Shown here: piece by piece, positions 1 to 8,971 of the stretch
Layout: the number at the start of each line of letters is the position of its first letter
Numbering within the stretch: the first letter of the stretch is position 1
Source of the DNA: Lachnospiraceae bacterium
GTDB taxonomy: Bacteria; Bacillota; Clostridia; Lachnospirales; Lachnospiraceae
Assembly: GCA_017624235.1 (NCBI GenBank)
Contig: JAGANL010000013.1
Location: 1 to 64,000, forward strand
Direction of reading: 5' to 3'
Length of the DNA: 64,000 nt
Program-made: the position numbers and the translations under genes
The notes under the pieces: generated by a model
What the model was told of the DNA's origin: nothing
What the model saw: the letters and a program-made list of their open reading frames with translations, nothing else
The model's database searches: none

Positions 1-133
1 ACCAGAGATTTGCCATCCGACTTCCTTCAGATTCCACCTCACGATGGACACCCTTGTCTTTGGCTGTATCCTTCCCACTACTAGGGCGGATTAGGGACTT
101 TCACCCATTAGAAACGTGCGCCGCAAGGCGCAC
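1..133 (-). mobile_element. Group II intron (class C-like), 5' end, partial
   Basis: Read on the minus strand the segment begins GTGCGCC at position 133, forms the hairpin GTGCGCC-TTGC-GGCGCAC, and continues with GGGTGAAAGTCCC, a stretch ending in GGGTGTCC, then GTGGAATCTGAAGGAAG and GGCAAATCTC. These blocks match in order the domain I start of bacterial group IIC introns such as the Oceanobacillus iheyensis intron, recalled from memory. The 5' end abuts the T-run of a terminator on the same strand, the usual target of class C introns. The reverse transcriptase/maturase and 3' end would lie before position 1. An IIA or IIB intron is less likely because of the insertion site. Confidence 0.8.
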
Positions 134-135
134 AA

Positions 136-165
136 CAAAAAAGACAGCCTTGGTTTAAGGCTGCC
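136..165 (-). terminator. Terminator of the diguanylate cyclase gene; intron insertion site
   Basis: On the minus strand a 9-bp stem (GGCAGCCTT / AAGGCTGTC, one G-T pair) with a 5-nt loop is followed by TTTTTTGTT. The stop codon of the cyclase (155-157) lies in the loop. The group II intron starts directly after the T-run. Confidence 0.85.
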
Positions 166-1462
166 CTCCCCGCATGGCCGTCACGATCCGGTCTCTTCCA
201 TTTTCCTTTCCGTAATAAAGCTTCTCATCCGCCTGCTTTAACAGTTCTCCGGTGTCCATCTCTTTCCGAAGCTGCATCACACCGAATGTCATCGTCACGC
301 ATATGGTATTTTCTCCGCGTACCGTTTTTATGCTTCTGATCTTTTCTCTTGTACCTTGCAGACGCTCCATCGCCTCTGCAGCATCCTCCGTTTCAAATAC
401 CAGCAAAAATTCCTCTCCGCCCCAACGGATTGCCGTTCCTTTTCCCTGCACAGCCTCTGTCAGACATCCGGCAACATTTTTCAGTACCTCGTCCCCAGCC
501 TCATGTCCATAGGTATCATTGACCTTCTTAAAGAAATCAATATCTCCCAGGGCAACGGTAAAAACTCTTTCCTTGCGAATCGTTCGCTCCATCATTTTTG
601 GAAGATGAAGATTTCCATATCTTCGATTATAGAGTCCCGTCAGCGCATCCTTATCCACCATGTCTCTTAGGTTTTTCTGCATCTGCACGGCAGAATGTGC
701 CATATTTCCCAGTTCATCACTTCTGGCGAGAATATCCATGCTCATGCTCTCTGTAAATTCACCTTTGGCCACATTCGTCAGGAACCGTTCAATCTTTCCG
801 ATGGAATTTACCAGTCTGGACGCAAACCGCAGACAGAAAAAGGCGGTCAGAAGCACTGCTGCTGCCACAGTAAACAAAATCGGAAGCACCGCCTTATAGA
901 TCATGGCTTCAATTTTTTGAGCCGGCTTACCTGCAAATATCATTCCGATGCAGGTTCCGTCCTCGTTATAAAGAGGCCGGTAATAGGCAAAATAACTGAT
1001 TCCGTGTACATCTACTCCTGTATAGAAGTGCTCCTCTTTTTCCTGATATACCTCTTCCAGTACCTTACTGTTGACCGCGGTTCCGACAATCCGTTCTCCA
1101 TTCTGATCCCGCAAAGTGGTTGCCATCCTGGTATCATAAAAGAATATGGAAAAATCAATGCCCGTCTGCTCCTGCATTCCATCCATAATATCATATGCCT
1201 CACTGATATCCCTGCCGCCCTTTGTCAGATACATTTCCGTTCCATTCTTGATATTCAGAACGTAATCACCCGGCATTCTGGCATCGTACCTCTGTCCCAG
1301 CAGGACACACAAGTCCTCCAGTTTATCTTTTACTTCCGCCTGTAATATGCTGGTCAGCTTCCAGGTGGAATATATCGTAATAAACATCCCCAAAATCAGC
1401 AGCGGAATAACCGTCATAACAATCAGTTTGCCATGGAGACTGCTCTTCAACTTTATCTTCAT
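155..1462 (-). CDS. Membrane diguanylate cyclase with Cache-type sensor
   Basis: About 435 residues from the ATG at 1462, chosen over an upstream in-frame ATG at 1606 because GGGGG sits at ribosome-site distance and the protein then starts with a normal membrane helix. Order: N-terminal transmembrane helix, extracytoplasmic single-Cache-like domain (contains YYRPLYNEDGTCIGMIFAGK, typical of this fold), second helix, a HAMP-like linker, then a GGDEF domain with the active-site motif GGEEF and the DIDFFKKVNDTYGH block. It should make cyclic di-GMP from two GTP at the inner membrane face. The RxxD product-inhibition site is absent: the residues at that position are QGKG. The ligand is unknown. 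It is divergent from the dpaA operon. Confidence 0.9.
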   Translation of the reverse strand: MKIKLKSSLHGKLIVMTVIPLLILGMFITIYSTWKLTSILQAEVKDKLEDLCVLLGQRYDARMPGDYVLNIKNGTEMYLTKGGRDISEAYDIMDGMQEQTGIDFSIFFYDTRMATTLRDQNGERIVGTAVNSKVLEEVYQEKEEHFYTGVDVHGISYFAYYRPLYNEDGTCIGMIFAGKPAQKIEAMIYKAVLPILFTVAAAVLLTAFFCLRFASRLVNSIGKIERFLTNVAKGEFTESMSMDILARSDELGNMAHSAVQMQKNLRDMVDKDALTGLYNRRYGNLHLPKMMERTIRKERVFTVALGDIDFFKKVNDTYGHEAGDEVLKNVAGCLTEAVQGKGTAIRWGGEEFLLVFETEDAAEAMERLQGTREKIRSIKTVRGENTICVTMTFGVMQLRKEMDTGELLKQADEKLYYGKENGRDRIVTAMRGGQP

Positions 1463-1604
1463 CAGGATTCCCCCTACTTCTCTGCACTTCTTTTTCAGTA
1501 TCTGACTGCTGAGCGAACAGCAGCTTTTACACTGCCAGTCAAAAGACTGCATATGTTTATTATCCCCCACCGAGTCTCTATCTGCAAGGGAAATTTCCAC
1601 ATTC

Positions 1605-1631
1605 ACACTCTTTTCTGCGCTACATATATTA
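1605..1631 (+). promoter_or_regulatory. Candidate sigma-K promoter for dpaA
   Basis: AC at 1605-1606, 16 bases, then CATATATTA at 1623-1631, matching the mother-cell sigma-K pattern AC-N16/17-CATAnnnTA. Dipicolinate synthase is a known late mother-cell gene in Bacillus, which supports the reading. Call made by eye only. Confidence 0.5.
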
Positions 1632-1659
1632 TGTTATGGATTTCGGATGAGGAGTTATT

Positions 1660-2535
1660 ATGAAAAAGCAAAAATACCATTTTGGCATTTTAGGAGGAGA
1701 TGCCAGACTTTTCTTTACTGCAGAAACCTTATCCGCACATGGATATACGGTAACATCCTATTCGGTTCCCGGTATCGCGGATGAGACACATCCAAACACG
1801 CCATATGCCATTTCACAGAGTTCTTCCAGGAAGGAGCTGATCGAACAATCCGATATGCTGGTAGCGCCCATTCCTTTTTCTCCGTTCTGCTCCGTACAGG
1901 ACTGTCTTCGGGATGCTCCTGCCGACCAATCCTTAAACGGAAAGCTGCTCTTTTCCGGCCCTCTTTCTGGACCGGATGCTTCCGCACTGCAAAAGGCCGG
2001 CATACGGATCTGCAATGTCATGGAGCAGACGGAATTTATCCGCCTGAATGCCATACTGACCGCAGAAGGCGTGTTATCGCATCTGCTTACGCTCTCTCAG
2101 GACTGTATCCATCAAAGCTCTGTCCTGCTGACCGGTTATGGACACTGCGGGCGGGAAATTGCCGGAAGGCTGAAGGCTCTTTCCGCCCTTGTAACTGTCT
2201 GCGATACCGATCCTGCTGCCGTAAAGGCCGCCCGATCAGATAGCTTTACGGTACTGTTTCCCAAAGAGCTTTCCTCCCGCTTAAGGACGTTTGATTTCTG
2301 TATCAATACCGCACCTGCTGTCATCTTCGACCAGACACTTTTACAGGATGCCAAGCCGGAAAAAACTCTCTTTCTGGATATTGCATCCGCTCCTGGCGGT
2401 ATCGATTGGAAAGCTGCCGCCTCCCTCGGCATTCAGGCAGTACACCTGCCCGGACTCCCCGGCAAAACTGCGCCCAAGGCCGCCGGACGTTTTTATGCAG
2501 AGACCATTTTACACTTTCTCAGCTCCAATCCATAA
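1660..2535 (+). CDS. dpaA: Dipicolinate synthase subunit A
   Basis: 291 residues, the usual length of SpoVFA/DpaA. It is the dehydrogenase-like subunit that, with DpaB, converts the cyclised lysine-pathway intermediate to dipicolinic acid in the mother cell for loading into the spore core. Visible: an N-terminal segment starting KYHFGILGGDARL, and a central Rossmann motif GYGHCGREIAGRLKAL around residue 165 followed by VTVCDTDPAAV, the NAD(P)-binding region. Start ATG follows GATGAGGAG. It is first in an operon with dpaB and asnB, behind a sigma-K-like promoter. Confidence 0.93.
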   Translation: MKKQKYHFGILGGDARLFFTAETLSAHGYTVTSYSVPGIADETHPNTPYAISQSSSRKELIEQSDMLVAPIPFSPFCSVQDCLRDAPADQSLNGKLLFSGPLSGPDASALQKAGIRICNVMEQTEFIRLNAILTAEGVLSHLLTLSQDCIHQSSVLLTGYGHCGREIAGRLKALSALVTVCDTDPAAVKAARSDSFTVLFPKELSSRLRTFDFCINTAPAVIFDQTLLQDAKPEKTLFLDIASAPGGIDWKAAASLGIQAVHLPGLPGKTAPKAAGRFYAETILHFLSSNP

Positions 2536-2579
2536 ACCGGTTTGCAAAATCATAGACCAAAAAGAAAGAAGTGACTGCC

Positions 2580-3188
2580 ATGAATCTGCATGGAAAAACA
2601 ATCGGAGTCGCTCTGACCGGCTCCTTCTGCACCTACGGTAAAATATGGGGAGAGCTTGAGAAGCTGAAGGAGGAGGGGGCACAGCTCATCTTCATTTTAT
2701 CCGAAAATGCTGCTTCCATCGAAAGCCGCTTCGGAACGCCGATGGACTGTTTGAACCGGCTTCAGACTCTGACCGATACCCCGCCGATCCTGACGATTGA
2801 AGCAGCCGAGCCCATCGGCCCCAAAGCATTACTTGACATCCTTGTCATTTTCCCCTGCACGGGCAATACCGCCGCCAAGCTTGCCTGCGGCATTACGGAT
2901 ACTCCGGTCTTAATGGCCGCCAAGGCACATTTGCGTAACGAACGTCCCCTGCTGCTTTCCCTTTCCACTAACGATGCCCTTGGCATGAATATGAAAAATA
3001 TCGGTCTGTTATTAAATACTCGCCATATCTATTTTGTCCCCTTCGGACAGGATGATCCACTCAAGAAGCCCAACTCCATGACTGCTCACACGAAGCTGCT
3101 GATACCCTCTCTGGAGGCAGCTCTGGACGAAAAGCAGTATCAGCCGGTCATTCTCAGCCACAAAGGAGGCAGCCTATGTGCGGAATAG
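2580..3188 (+). CDS. dpaB: Dipicolinate synthase subunit B (flavoprotein)
   Basis: About 202 residues from the ATG at 2580; an in-frame GTG at 2571 is possible but is crowded against the AAAGAAAGAAG ribosome site. It belongs to the flavoprotein (HFCD) fold seen in SpoVFB: GVALTGSFCTYGK near the N-terminus (nucleotide-binding turn), FPCTGNTAAKLACGITD and AAKAHLRNERPLLLSLSTNDALG further on. Partner of DpaA in dipicolinate synthesis. Its end overlaps the start of asnB by 13 bases, so translation of the three genes is likely coupled. Confidence 0.93.
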   Translation: MNLHGKTIGVALTGSFCTYGKIWGELEKLKEEGAQLIFILSENAASIESRFGTPMDCLNRLQTLTDTPPILTIEAAEPIGPKALLDILVIFPCTGNTAAKLACGITDTPVLMAAKAHLRNERPLLLSLSTNDALGMNMKNIGLLLNTRHIYFVPFGQDDPLKKPNSMTAHTKLLIPSLEAALDEKQYQPVILSHKGGSLCAE

Positions 3189-5053
3189 CAGGCTTCTGCC
3201 ATTTTCAACAGAATTATCTTACGGCCGCTCCCTATTGGCGCAGCATTCTGGACTCCATGAATCATGTACAGAAGCACCGCGGGCCGGATGGAGAAGGCAC
3301 TTATCTGACAGAGCATGCAGGGCTGTCCCATGTGCGTCTCTCCATTCTGGATCTGGCTCTCGGCAGACAGCCTATGCGCCGTACACAAAACGGCCATGAT
3401 TTCGTGCTCTGCTACAACGGGGAAATCTATAACATGAATCAGTTAAAAGAAGAACTGCTCGCAAAAGGTGCCGTTTTTACGACCACCAGCGATACGGAAG
3501 TGTTGTTAGAGGGTTATCTTTCTCTGGGGAAGGATTTTGTCAAAAAATGCAACGGCATCTTCTCCTTTGCTCTCTGGGACGGTTCCCGGAATACTTTGCT
3601 GCTCTGTCGTGACAGACTTGGAGTCAAGCCGCTCTTTTATACCGTTTCAGCAGACCAAACCCTAATCTTTGGTTCCGAACCAAAGGCTCTGTTCTGCCAT
3701 CCGGGAGTGCTCCCTGAACTGGAAAAAAAGAGTCTTCAGGAGCTGTTCGGTCTGGGACCCGCACGCACACCCGGTTGCGGTGTCTTTGCAGACATCAGAG
3801 AAGTGCTGCCCGGCCATATGCTGGAGCTCTGTCCGAACGGAATGACGGATACCGCTTACTGGTCTCTGACCAGTAAGCCTCATACCGACTCTGTCTCCGA
3901 TACCATAGAAAAAACCACCTGGCTGCTGGAAGATGCGATATCGGCACAAATGCTGTCCGACATTCCGATTTCTACCTTCCTTTCCGGCGGTATCGACAGC
4001 AGCCTTGTCACCTCCATCTGCGCACACCGGCTGGCAGAAAAAGGAAAAAAGCTGCGTACTTTTTCGTTTGATTTTCAGGGCAATGACCTGTATTTCCAGT
4101 CGAATGTCTTTCAGCCCTCACAGGACCGTCCCCATGTGGACCATATGCGGGAATATCTGGAAACAGAGGGCTGCGGTACAGAACACATCTATCTGGAATG
4201 TGATTATACGCAATTAGCTGACTGGCTTTCCCGCTCGGTGGATGCCGCCGACCTGCCCTGTATGGCTGATGTGGATTCCTCCCTGCTTTACTTCTGTTCT
4301 CAGGTATCAGACTACAATAAGGTCACACTGACCGGGGAATGCGCGGACGAAATTTTCGGGGGATATCCATGGTTTCATAAAAAAGAATGCTTTGATGCCG
4401 CTATCTTTCCCTGGTCCATGGATATGGATGTCCGAAGCATGCTGCTTCGTGATGACGTGGCAAAAGAACTGGCCTTAGAAGAATATGCCGCAAATGCTTA
4501 TGCAAATACACTCTCAGAAGTGCCGCTTCTGCCCGGGGAGGATGCTGCTGAAAAACGGCGCCGGGAGATTTCCTACCTGAATCTGCGCTGGTTCATGGCT
4601 ACTCTGTTAAACCGCATGGACCGCACCAGCATGTATTCCGGTCTGGAAGCCCGTGTCCCCTTTGCCGACCACCGTATCGTGGAATACCTCTGGAACATCC
4701 CCTGGAATCTGAAATGCTATGGTGGAAACGTCAAGGGACTTCTGCGTGAGGCCGCCAAAGGCTGGCTGCCGGAAGACATCCGTACCAGACGCAAAAGTCC
4801 CTATCCCAAAACCTACCATCCAAAATATGAGGCACTGTTAAAGGAACGGTTTCTTGAGGTTCTTTCCTCTCCTTCCGCTCCCATCAACACCTACATTGAC
4901 CGGAAAAAGACCGAAGCCTTTCTGCTCTCACCCTCAGACTACGGCAGGCCCTTCTACGGACAGCTTATGGCCGGCCCGCAGCTGATTGCCTACCTTCTGC
5001 AGATCAACTACTGGATGGAAAAATATTTTCACACGACCGATGCACTTATATGA
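3176..5053 (+). CDS. asnB: Glutamine-hydrolysing asparagine synthetase, sporulation-type context
   Basis: 625 residues. It begins MCGIAGF, so Cys2 becomes the N-terminal nucleophile of a class II glutamine amidotransferase domain (residues 1 to about 215). The synthetase domain carries the PPi-loop SGGIDSS near residue 270 and TGECADEIFGGYPWF near residue 385. It makes asparagine from aspartate, ATP and glutamine nitrogen. Start ATG follows AAAGGAGG inside the end of dpaB. Placement in the dipicolinate operon recalls Bacillus asnO (yisO), the asparagine synthetase tied to sporulation; whether it amidates free aspartate or a spore-envelope substrate cannot be told from sequence. Its stop overlaps the convergent NlpC/P60 gene by 8 bases. 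Confidence 0.92.
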   Translation: MCGIAGFCHFQQNYLTAAPYWRSILDSMNHVQKHRGPDGEGTYLTEHAGLSHVRLSILDLALGRQPMRRTQNGHDFVLCYNGEIYNMNQLKEELLAKGAVFTTTSDTEVLLEGYLSLGKDFVKKCNGIFSFALWDGSRNTLLLCRDRLGVKPLFYTVSADQTLIFGSEPKALFCHPGVLPELEKKSLQELFGLGPARTPGCGVFADIREVLPGHMLELCPNGMTDTAYWSLTSKPHTDSVSDTIEKTTWLLEDAISAQMLSDIPISTFLSGGIDSSLVTSICAHRLAEKGKKLRTFSFDFQGNDLYFQSNVFQPSQDRPHVDHMREYLETEGCGTEHIYLECDYTQLADWLSRSVDAADLPCMADVDSSLLYFCSQVSDYNKVTLTGECADEIFGGYPWFHKKECFDAAIFPWSMDMDVRSMLLRDDVAKELALEEYAANAYANTLSEVPLLPGEDAAEKRRREISYLNLRWFMATLLNRMDRTSMYSGLEARVPFADHRIVEYLWNIPWNLKCYGGNVKGLLREAAKGWLPEDIRTRRKSPYPKTYHPKYEALLKERFLEVLSSPSAPINTYIDRKKTEAFLLSPSDYGRPFYGQLMAGPQLIAYLLQINYWMEKYFHTTDALI

Positions 5054-6257
5054 TCCTGCGCACGGACAGTACCGGACGATAGGTCACATAGCTGATCTTG
5101 ATTCCGGTACGCTGCGTACTGGCATGTACGATTTTTCCGTTGCCGACATAAAGAGCCACATGCCCTGCATAGCATACGATATCTCCCGGTTCCGCTTCGT
5201 TTAGGGAAACCTCTTTTCCATAGGCACGCTGTGCACTGGAATTACGCGGGATGGAATACCCGAAATTCTTGTAGACCGCCTGCGTAAAGCCTGAGCAGTC
5301 CGCACCATTTGTCAGGCTCGTGCCACCCGGCACATAGGGGTTGCCGATAAACTGACAGGCAAATTTTGCAATCTCCTTGCCTTTGGCACTACCGGATGCC
5401 TGATCGATCTGACTCGTATCAAAGGATGCTGAAGCTGCAGTCGGTGTATAGGTCTGCTTACCGGAGGATGAACCACCGTTCTTCTTCGCTTCTTCTGCCT
5501 TTCGCCGTGCTTCCTCTTCCGCCTTTCTTCTGGCCTCCTCTTCCTCCAGCCGTTTGATCTCGGCATCCTGCTTTTTGATCAATGCCTTATAGGCTGCCGC
5601 CTGCTGTTTGGCCTGCGCAATCTGCACCTCATAATTGCTGGCCTCAGACTTCATCTCTGCCAGTATCTCTTCTTCGGCAGACTGCTCTTCCTCCAGCTCA
5701 TACTTCTGGGCTTCCAGCTCATCCTTTTCCACCTCAAGCTGTTCCTTCAGCTCTGCGACCTGCTGTTTCGTTGCCTGATACTCCTCCAGCATCTTTCTGT
5801 CGTATTCATACAGACGCTCGATAAAATCCGCCTTATTCAGCATATCACTCAGATCACGGGATTCAAAAAAAAGCTGCACGTAGGTCTGATCTCCCTTTTC
5901 ATACATGAAACGGATTCTTTTTTTCATTGCCTCGTACTGCTCCTGTTCCTGAGCCTGCGCTTTCTCATACTCTACCTGAGCCTGCGCAATCTCCTCCTCC
6001 TTGGCTGCGATATCCTCCTTCATCAGATCGATGCTTGCCATAATCTCTACGATTTGGGCGCGGACATCCCCGATTTCCGAATCGATACCCGCCTTCATAT
6101 CCTCTAAGTCAGACAGAGAGCCGCTGATTGCATTCAACTGATTCTGTGCATCCTCCTTCTGTTTCTTCAAATCAGAAATCGTAGACGCATATGCCAGAAC
6201 GGACATCGATAAAGATAAAGAAACCACCAATATCACTGTCATGACTCTTTTGTACAT
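5046..6257 (-). CDS. Secreted coiled-coil NlpC/P60 peptidoglycan hydrolase
   Basis: 403 residues from the ATG at 6257 (AGGAG six bases upstream; an upstream in-frame start at 6329 would bury the signal peptide). Signal peptide MYKRVMTVILVVSLSLSMS...YA, a long charged coiled coil (about residues 25-235, PcsB/CwlO-like), a lysine/glutamate linker and a short Ser/Gly/Thr segment, then a C-terminal NlpC/P60 domain with catalytic Cys in GADCSGFTQAV and His in GHVALYVGNGKIVHAS. It should cleave D-glutamyl peptide bonds in the wall, possibly in cell separation or elongation. By family analogy the coiled coil may be a contact for FtsEX-type activation. Downstream of asnS by 75 bases. Confidence 0.9.
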   Translation of the reverse strand: MYKRVMTVILVVSLSLSMSVLAYASTISDLKKQKEDAQNQLNAISGSLSDLEDMKAGIDSEIGDVRAQIVEIMASIDLMKEDIAAKEEEIAQAQVEYEKAQAQEQEQYEAMKKRIRFMYEKGDQTYVQLFFESRDLSDMLNKADFIERLYEYDRKMLEEYQATKQQVAELKEQLEVEKDELEAQKYELEEEQSAEEEILAEMKSEASNYEVQIAQAKQQAAAYKALIKKQDAEIKRLEEEEARRKAEEEARRKAEEAKKNGGSSSGKQTYTPTAASASFDTSQIDQASGSAKGKEIAKFACQFIGNPYVPGGTSLTNGADCSGFTQAVYKNFGYSIPRNSSAQRAYGKEVSLNEAEPGDIVCYAGHVALYVGNGKIVHASTQRTGIKISYVTYRPVLSVRRII

Positions 6258-6332
6258 TGCTCTCTCCTGCCTTTGCTTCAATCTTGTGTACAAAGGCTCA
6301 CAGTGATTCACTGCAAGCCCTTTTTTCAAACC

Positions 6333-7724
6333 TTAAAGTTCACAATTATTTACAGTTCTCGGGAACGGTACGACATCCCGGATATTGCCCATGCCCGTCA
6401 GATACATGACACAGCGCTCAAAACCGAGTCCAAAGCCTGCGTGACGTGCAGAGCCGTATTTTCTCAGATCCAGATAGAACTCATAATCCTCTTTATTCAG
6501 TCCCAGCTCCTCCATACGTTTCTCCAGAACCTCCAGATTATCCTCTCTCTGGCTGCCACCGATGATTTCACCGATACCCGGTACCAGACAATCCATTGCA
6601 GCAACGGTCTTGCCATCCTCATTTAATTTCATATAAAATGCTTTGATTTCCTTTGGATAATCCGTGACAAATACCGGACGCTTAAACTCCTTCTCCGTCA
6701 GGAAACGCTCATGCTCGGTCTGCAGATCACAGCCCCAGAATACCTTGTACTCAAATTCATCATTGTGCTGTTCCAGAATCTTGATGGCCTCTGTATACGT
6801 CACATGGCCGAAATCGGATTCCATGACATGCTTCAGACGCTCAATCAGGCCCTTATCGACAAACTGATTAAAGAAATTCATTTCCTCCGGTGCGTTTTCC
6901 AGCACATAACGGATGATATATTTAATCATGCTCTCTGCCAGAATCATATCGTCCTTCAAATCAGCAAATGCAATTTCCGGCTCAATCATCCAGAATTCTG
7001 CGGCATGACGTGTCGTGTTGGAATTTTCTGCACGGAAGGTCGGCCCAAAGGTGTATACATTTTTAAATGCAAACGCATAGGTCTCCACATTGAGCTGTCC
7101 GCTGACCGTCAGATTGGTCGGCTTGCCAAAGAAATCCTGTGAAAAATCTACCGTGCCGTCCTCCTTCTTCGGAATGTTATTCAAATCCAGAGTCGTTACC
7201 TGGAACATTTCTCCTGCTCCCTCACAGTCACTGGAGGTAATGAGCGGAGTATGCACATAGACAAAGCCTCTCTCCTGAAAGAACTGATGGATTGCATAAG
7301 CAATCAGGGAACGCACACGGAAAACAGCTTGGAAGGTATTGGTTCTGGGACGCAGATGCGTAATTGTCCTCAGATATTCAAAGCTGTGACGCTTCTTCTG
7401 CAGCGGATAATCTGCTGTGGACTCTCCCTCCACGGCAATCTCCTGTGCCTGAATCTCAAACGGCTGCTTTGCATTCGGTGTAGCCACCAGCTTGCCGGAA
7501 ACGATGACGGCAGAGCCTACATTCAGCTTGCAGATTGCATCAAAATTGTCCAGTGTATCACTGTAAACAACCTGAAGCGGCTCAAAAAATGTTCCGTCAT
7601 TCACAACCAGAAAACCGAAGGTCCTGGAATCACGGTTGCTTCTCACCCATCCGCCGATTGTGATGTCCTTGTCGATATACTGCTCCTTGTTACGGTATAA
7701 TTGTTTGATGTCTGTCAGTTCCAT
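6333..7724 (-). CDS. asnS: Asparaginyl-tRNA synthetase
   Basis: 463 residues, normal for bacterial AsnRS. N-terminal OB-fold anticodon domain ([24 protein letters not shown]), then a class II core with motif 2 region [28 protein letters not shown] and the C-terminal motif 3 [27 protein letters not shown]. The missing insertion and the AEFWMIEPE sequence favour AsnRS over AspRS. The leader is only about 60 bases, with no T-box seen. Two asparagine-related genes (asnB, asnS) lie within 5 kb but on opposite strands. Confidence 0.95.
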   Translation of the reverse strand: MELTDIKQLYRNKEQYIDKDITIGGWVRSNRDSRTFGFLVVNDGTFFEPLQVVYSDTLDNFDAICKLNVGSAVIVSGKLVATPNAKQPFEIQAQEIAVEGESTADYPLQKKRHSFEYLRTITHLRPRTNTFQAVFRVRSLIAYAIHQFFQERGFVYVHTPLITSSDCEGAGEMFQVTTLDLNNIPKKEDGTVDFSQDFFGKPTNLTVSGQLNVETYAFAFKNVYTFGPTFRAENSNTTRHAAEFWMIEPEIAFADLKDDMILAESMIKYIIRYVLENAPEEMNFFNQFVDKGLIERLKHVMESDFGHVTYTEAIKILEQHNDEFEYKVFWGCDLQTEHERFLTEKEFKRPVFVTDYPKEIKAFYMKLNEDGKTVAAMDCLVPGIGEIIGGSQREDNLEVLEKRMEELGLNKEDYEFYLDLRKYGSARHAGFGLGFERCVMYLTGMGNIRDVVPFPRTVNNCEL

Positions 7725-7784
7725 AGTTATACCTTTTCTCCTTTTTCTCTATCCCTTTTCTTTATTGATACAGCAGACGCATTC

Positions 7785-8852
7785 CTATTCTGCCGCTGTT
7801 TCCTCGATGGTAGAATGTTCCTTTACGAAATCCAGTACATTGCGTACCATGATGTAATCTCTGTAATTGACTTCATTGATGGCTTCCTTGAAGGCATCAA
7901 CCGACTCAAAGCCCCGCTCTGCCGCTTCCTCCTCCATAGCCTGCTGTATCTCTTCCTCGGTCGGATTGAGACCCTCCTGATTGGCTATGGCCTGCAGCAT
8001 AATGGACTCCTGAGCAGATTCCACGGCTCCCGGTCTGGCTTCCTCCTCAAACTGCTCCTCCGTGATACCGTACTGCAGTGTCAGCAGATCACTGAAGCTC
8101 ATATTGTAATACTGGGCAGCCGACTCCAGATTGGATTTGATACGTTCCATATACTGCTCTACCATTTCATCCGGCGGATCCTTTTTGAATGTGGCATTGG
8201 CCGACAGCTGTTCCATCAGCGATGTCTCGATGGAATTGTCAAACTCTGCCTTGGCATCTGCAGCCAACAGCTCCAGAGCCTTTGCCCTGTAGGCCTCTGC
8301 CGTTTCACATTCCTCATCCAGCGCAGCAGCCACCTCATCGGTCAGTTCCGGGGTCGTTTTAATGGAATTTACCGTTACGGTAAATACGACCGCTTTTCCG
8401 GCAAGATCCGGATTGTTCTCATACGGGTCTGGGAAATTAAGATTCAATTCCTTTGTCTCTCCCAGCTCTGCCCCAATGAGACCATCCTCAAAACCGTCAA
8501 TAAATCTATGCGAACCAATGACCAAATCAAACCCCTGCGCCGTACCGCCGTCAAATGCAACACCGTCCAGCTTTCCTTCATAATCGATATTGACCGTATC
8601 GCCGCTCTCTACCGCCTTGTCCGTCACTTCTACCTGTTCTGCACTCGTCTTGAGCATATAATCAATATATGCCTGTACATCCTCCTCCGTAACCTCCGGC
8701 GCCGGAGCGGAAGCATTCAGCCCTGTATACTCTCCCAGTTCCACATACTTCTCTGTTTTCATCTGAGACAAATCCGCCGTCTCACTGCCACAGCCTCCCA
8801 GCATCCCTGCTGTCAAAGCCGCCGCTGCTAATATTACAAGTCTCTTTCTCAT
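7785..8852 (-). CDS. FKBP-type peptidyl-prolyl isomerase lipoprotein (trigger-factor-like)
   Basis: About 355 residues from the ATG at 8852; the ATG at 8864 is only one base from the AAAGGAG and less likely. It has a lipoprotein signal ending LGGC. An FKBP domain follows (SGDTVNIDYEGKLDGVAFDGG, IGSHRFIDGFEDGLIGAELGE), then a helical region resembling the trigger factor C-terminal chaperone domain (EQLSANATFKKDPPDEMVEQYMERI). The ribosome-binding N-terminal domain of true trigger factor is absent, so this is a surface folding factor acting on secreted proteins, comparable in role to PrsA. Followed by asnS 60 bases on. Confidence 0.9.
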   Translation of the reverse strand: MRKRLVILAAAALTAGMLGGCGSETADLSQMKTEKYVELGEYTGLNASAPAPEVTEEDVQAYIDYMLKTSAEQVEVTDKAVESGDTVNIDYEGKLDGVAFDGGTAQGFDLVIGSHRFIDGFEDGLIGAELGETKELNLNFPDPYENNPDLAGKAVVFTVTVNSIKTTPELTDEVAAALDEECETAEAYRAKALELLAADAKAEFDNSIETSLMEQLSANATFKKDPPDEMVEQYMERIKSNLESAAQYYNMSFSDLLTLQYGITEEQFEEEARPGAVESAQESIMLQAIANQEGLNPTEEEIQQAMEEEAAERGFESVDAFKEAINEVNYRDYIMVRNVLDFVKEHSTIEETAAE

Positions 8853-8864
8853 CCTGATTTCCAT

Positions 8865-8971
8865 ACTCCTTTATCAAATTTCAAGCTCAAAATTTTCAAG
8901 CAATACATCAGTTATACCATAAATCAGACCAGAAAGAAAGCCATTCAGAAGACTTCATAAAGAATTAACAT
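8865..8971. other. Intergenic leader without recognised feature
   Basis: AT-rich stretch between the structured element and the PPIase lipoprotein gene. A weak TATAAC -10 may serve the lipoprotein; no terminator for the element was found here. Confidence 0.3.

Noticed and set aside
6280..6300. TTGTGTACAAA near the NlpC/P60 start as a second GntR site
   Set aside because: Not a perfect palindrome and the context gives no link to the regulator.
7725..7784. T-box leader for asnS
   Set aside because: Only 60 bases lie between the genes and no T-box motif or terminator is present.
7701..8831. 376-codon plus-strand frame opposite the PPIase lipoprotein gene
   Set aside because: Cys/Leu/Arg-rich shadow of the minus-strand gene, which has a lipobox and FKBP motifs.
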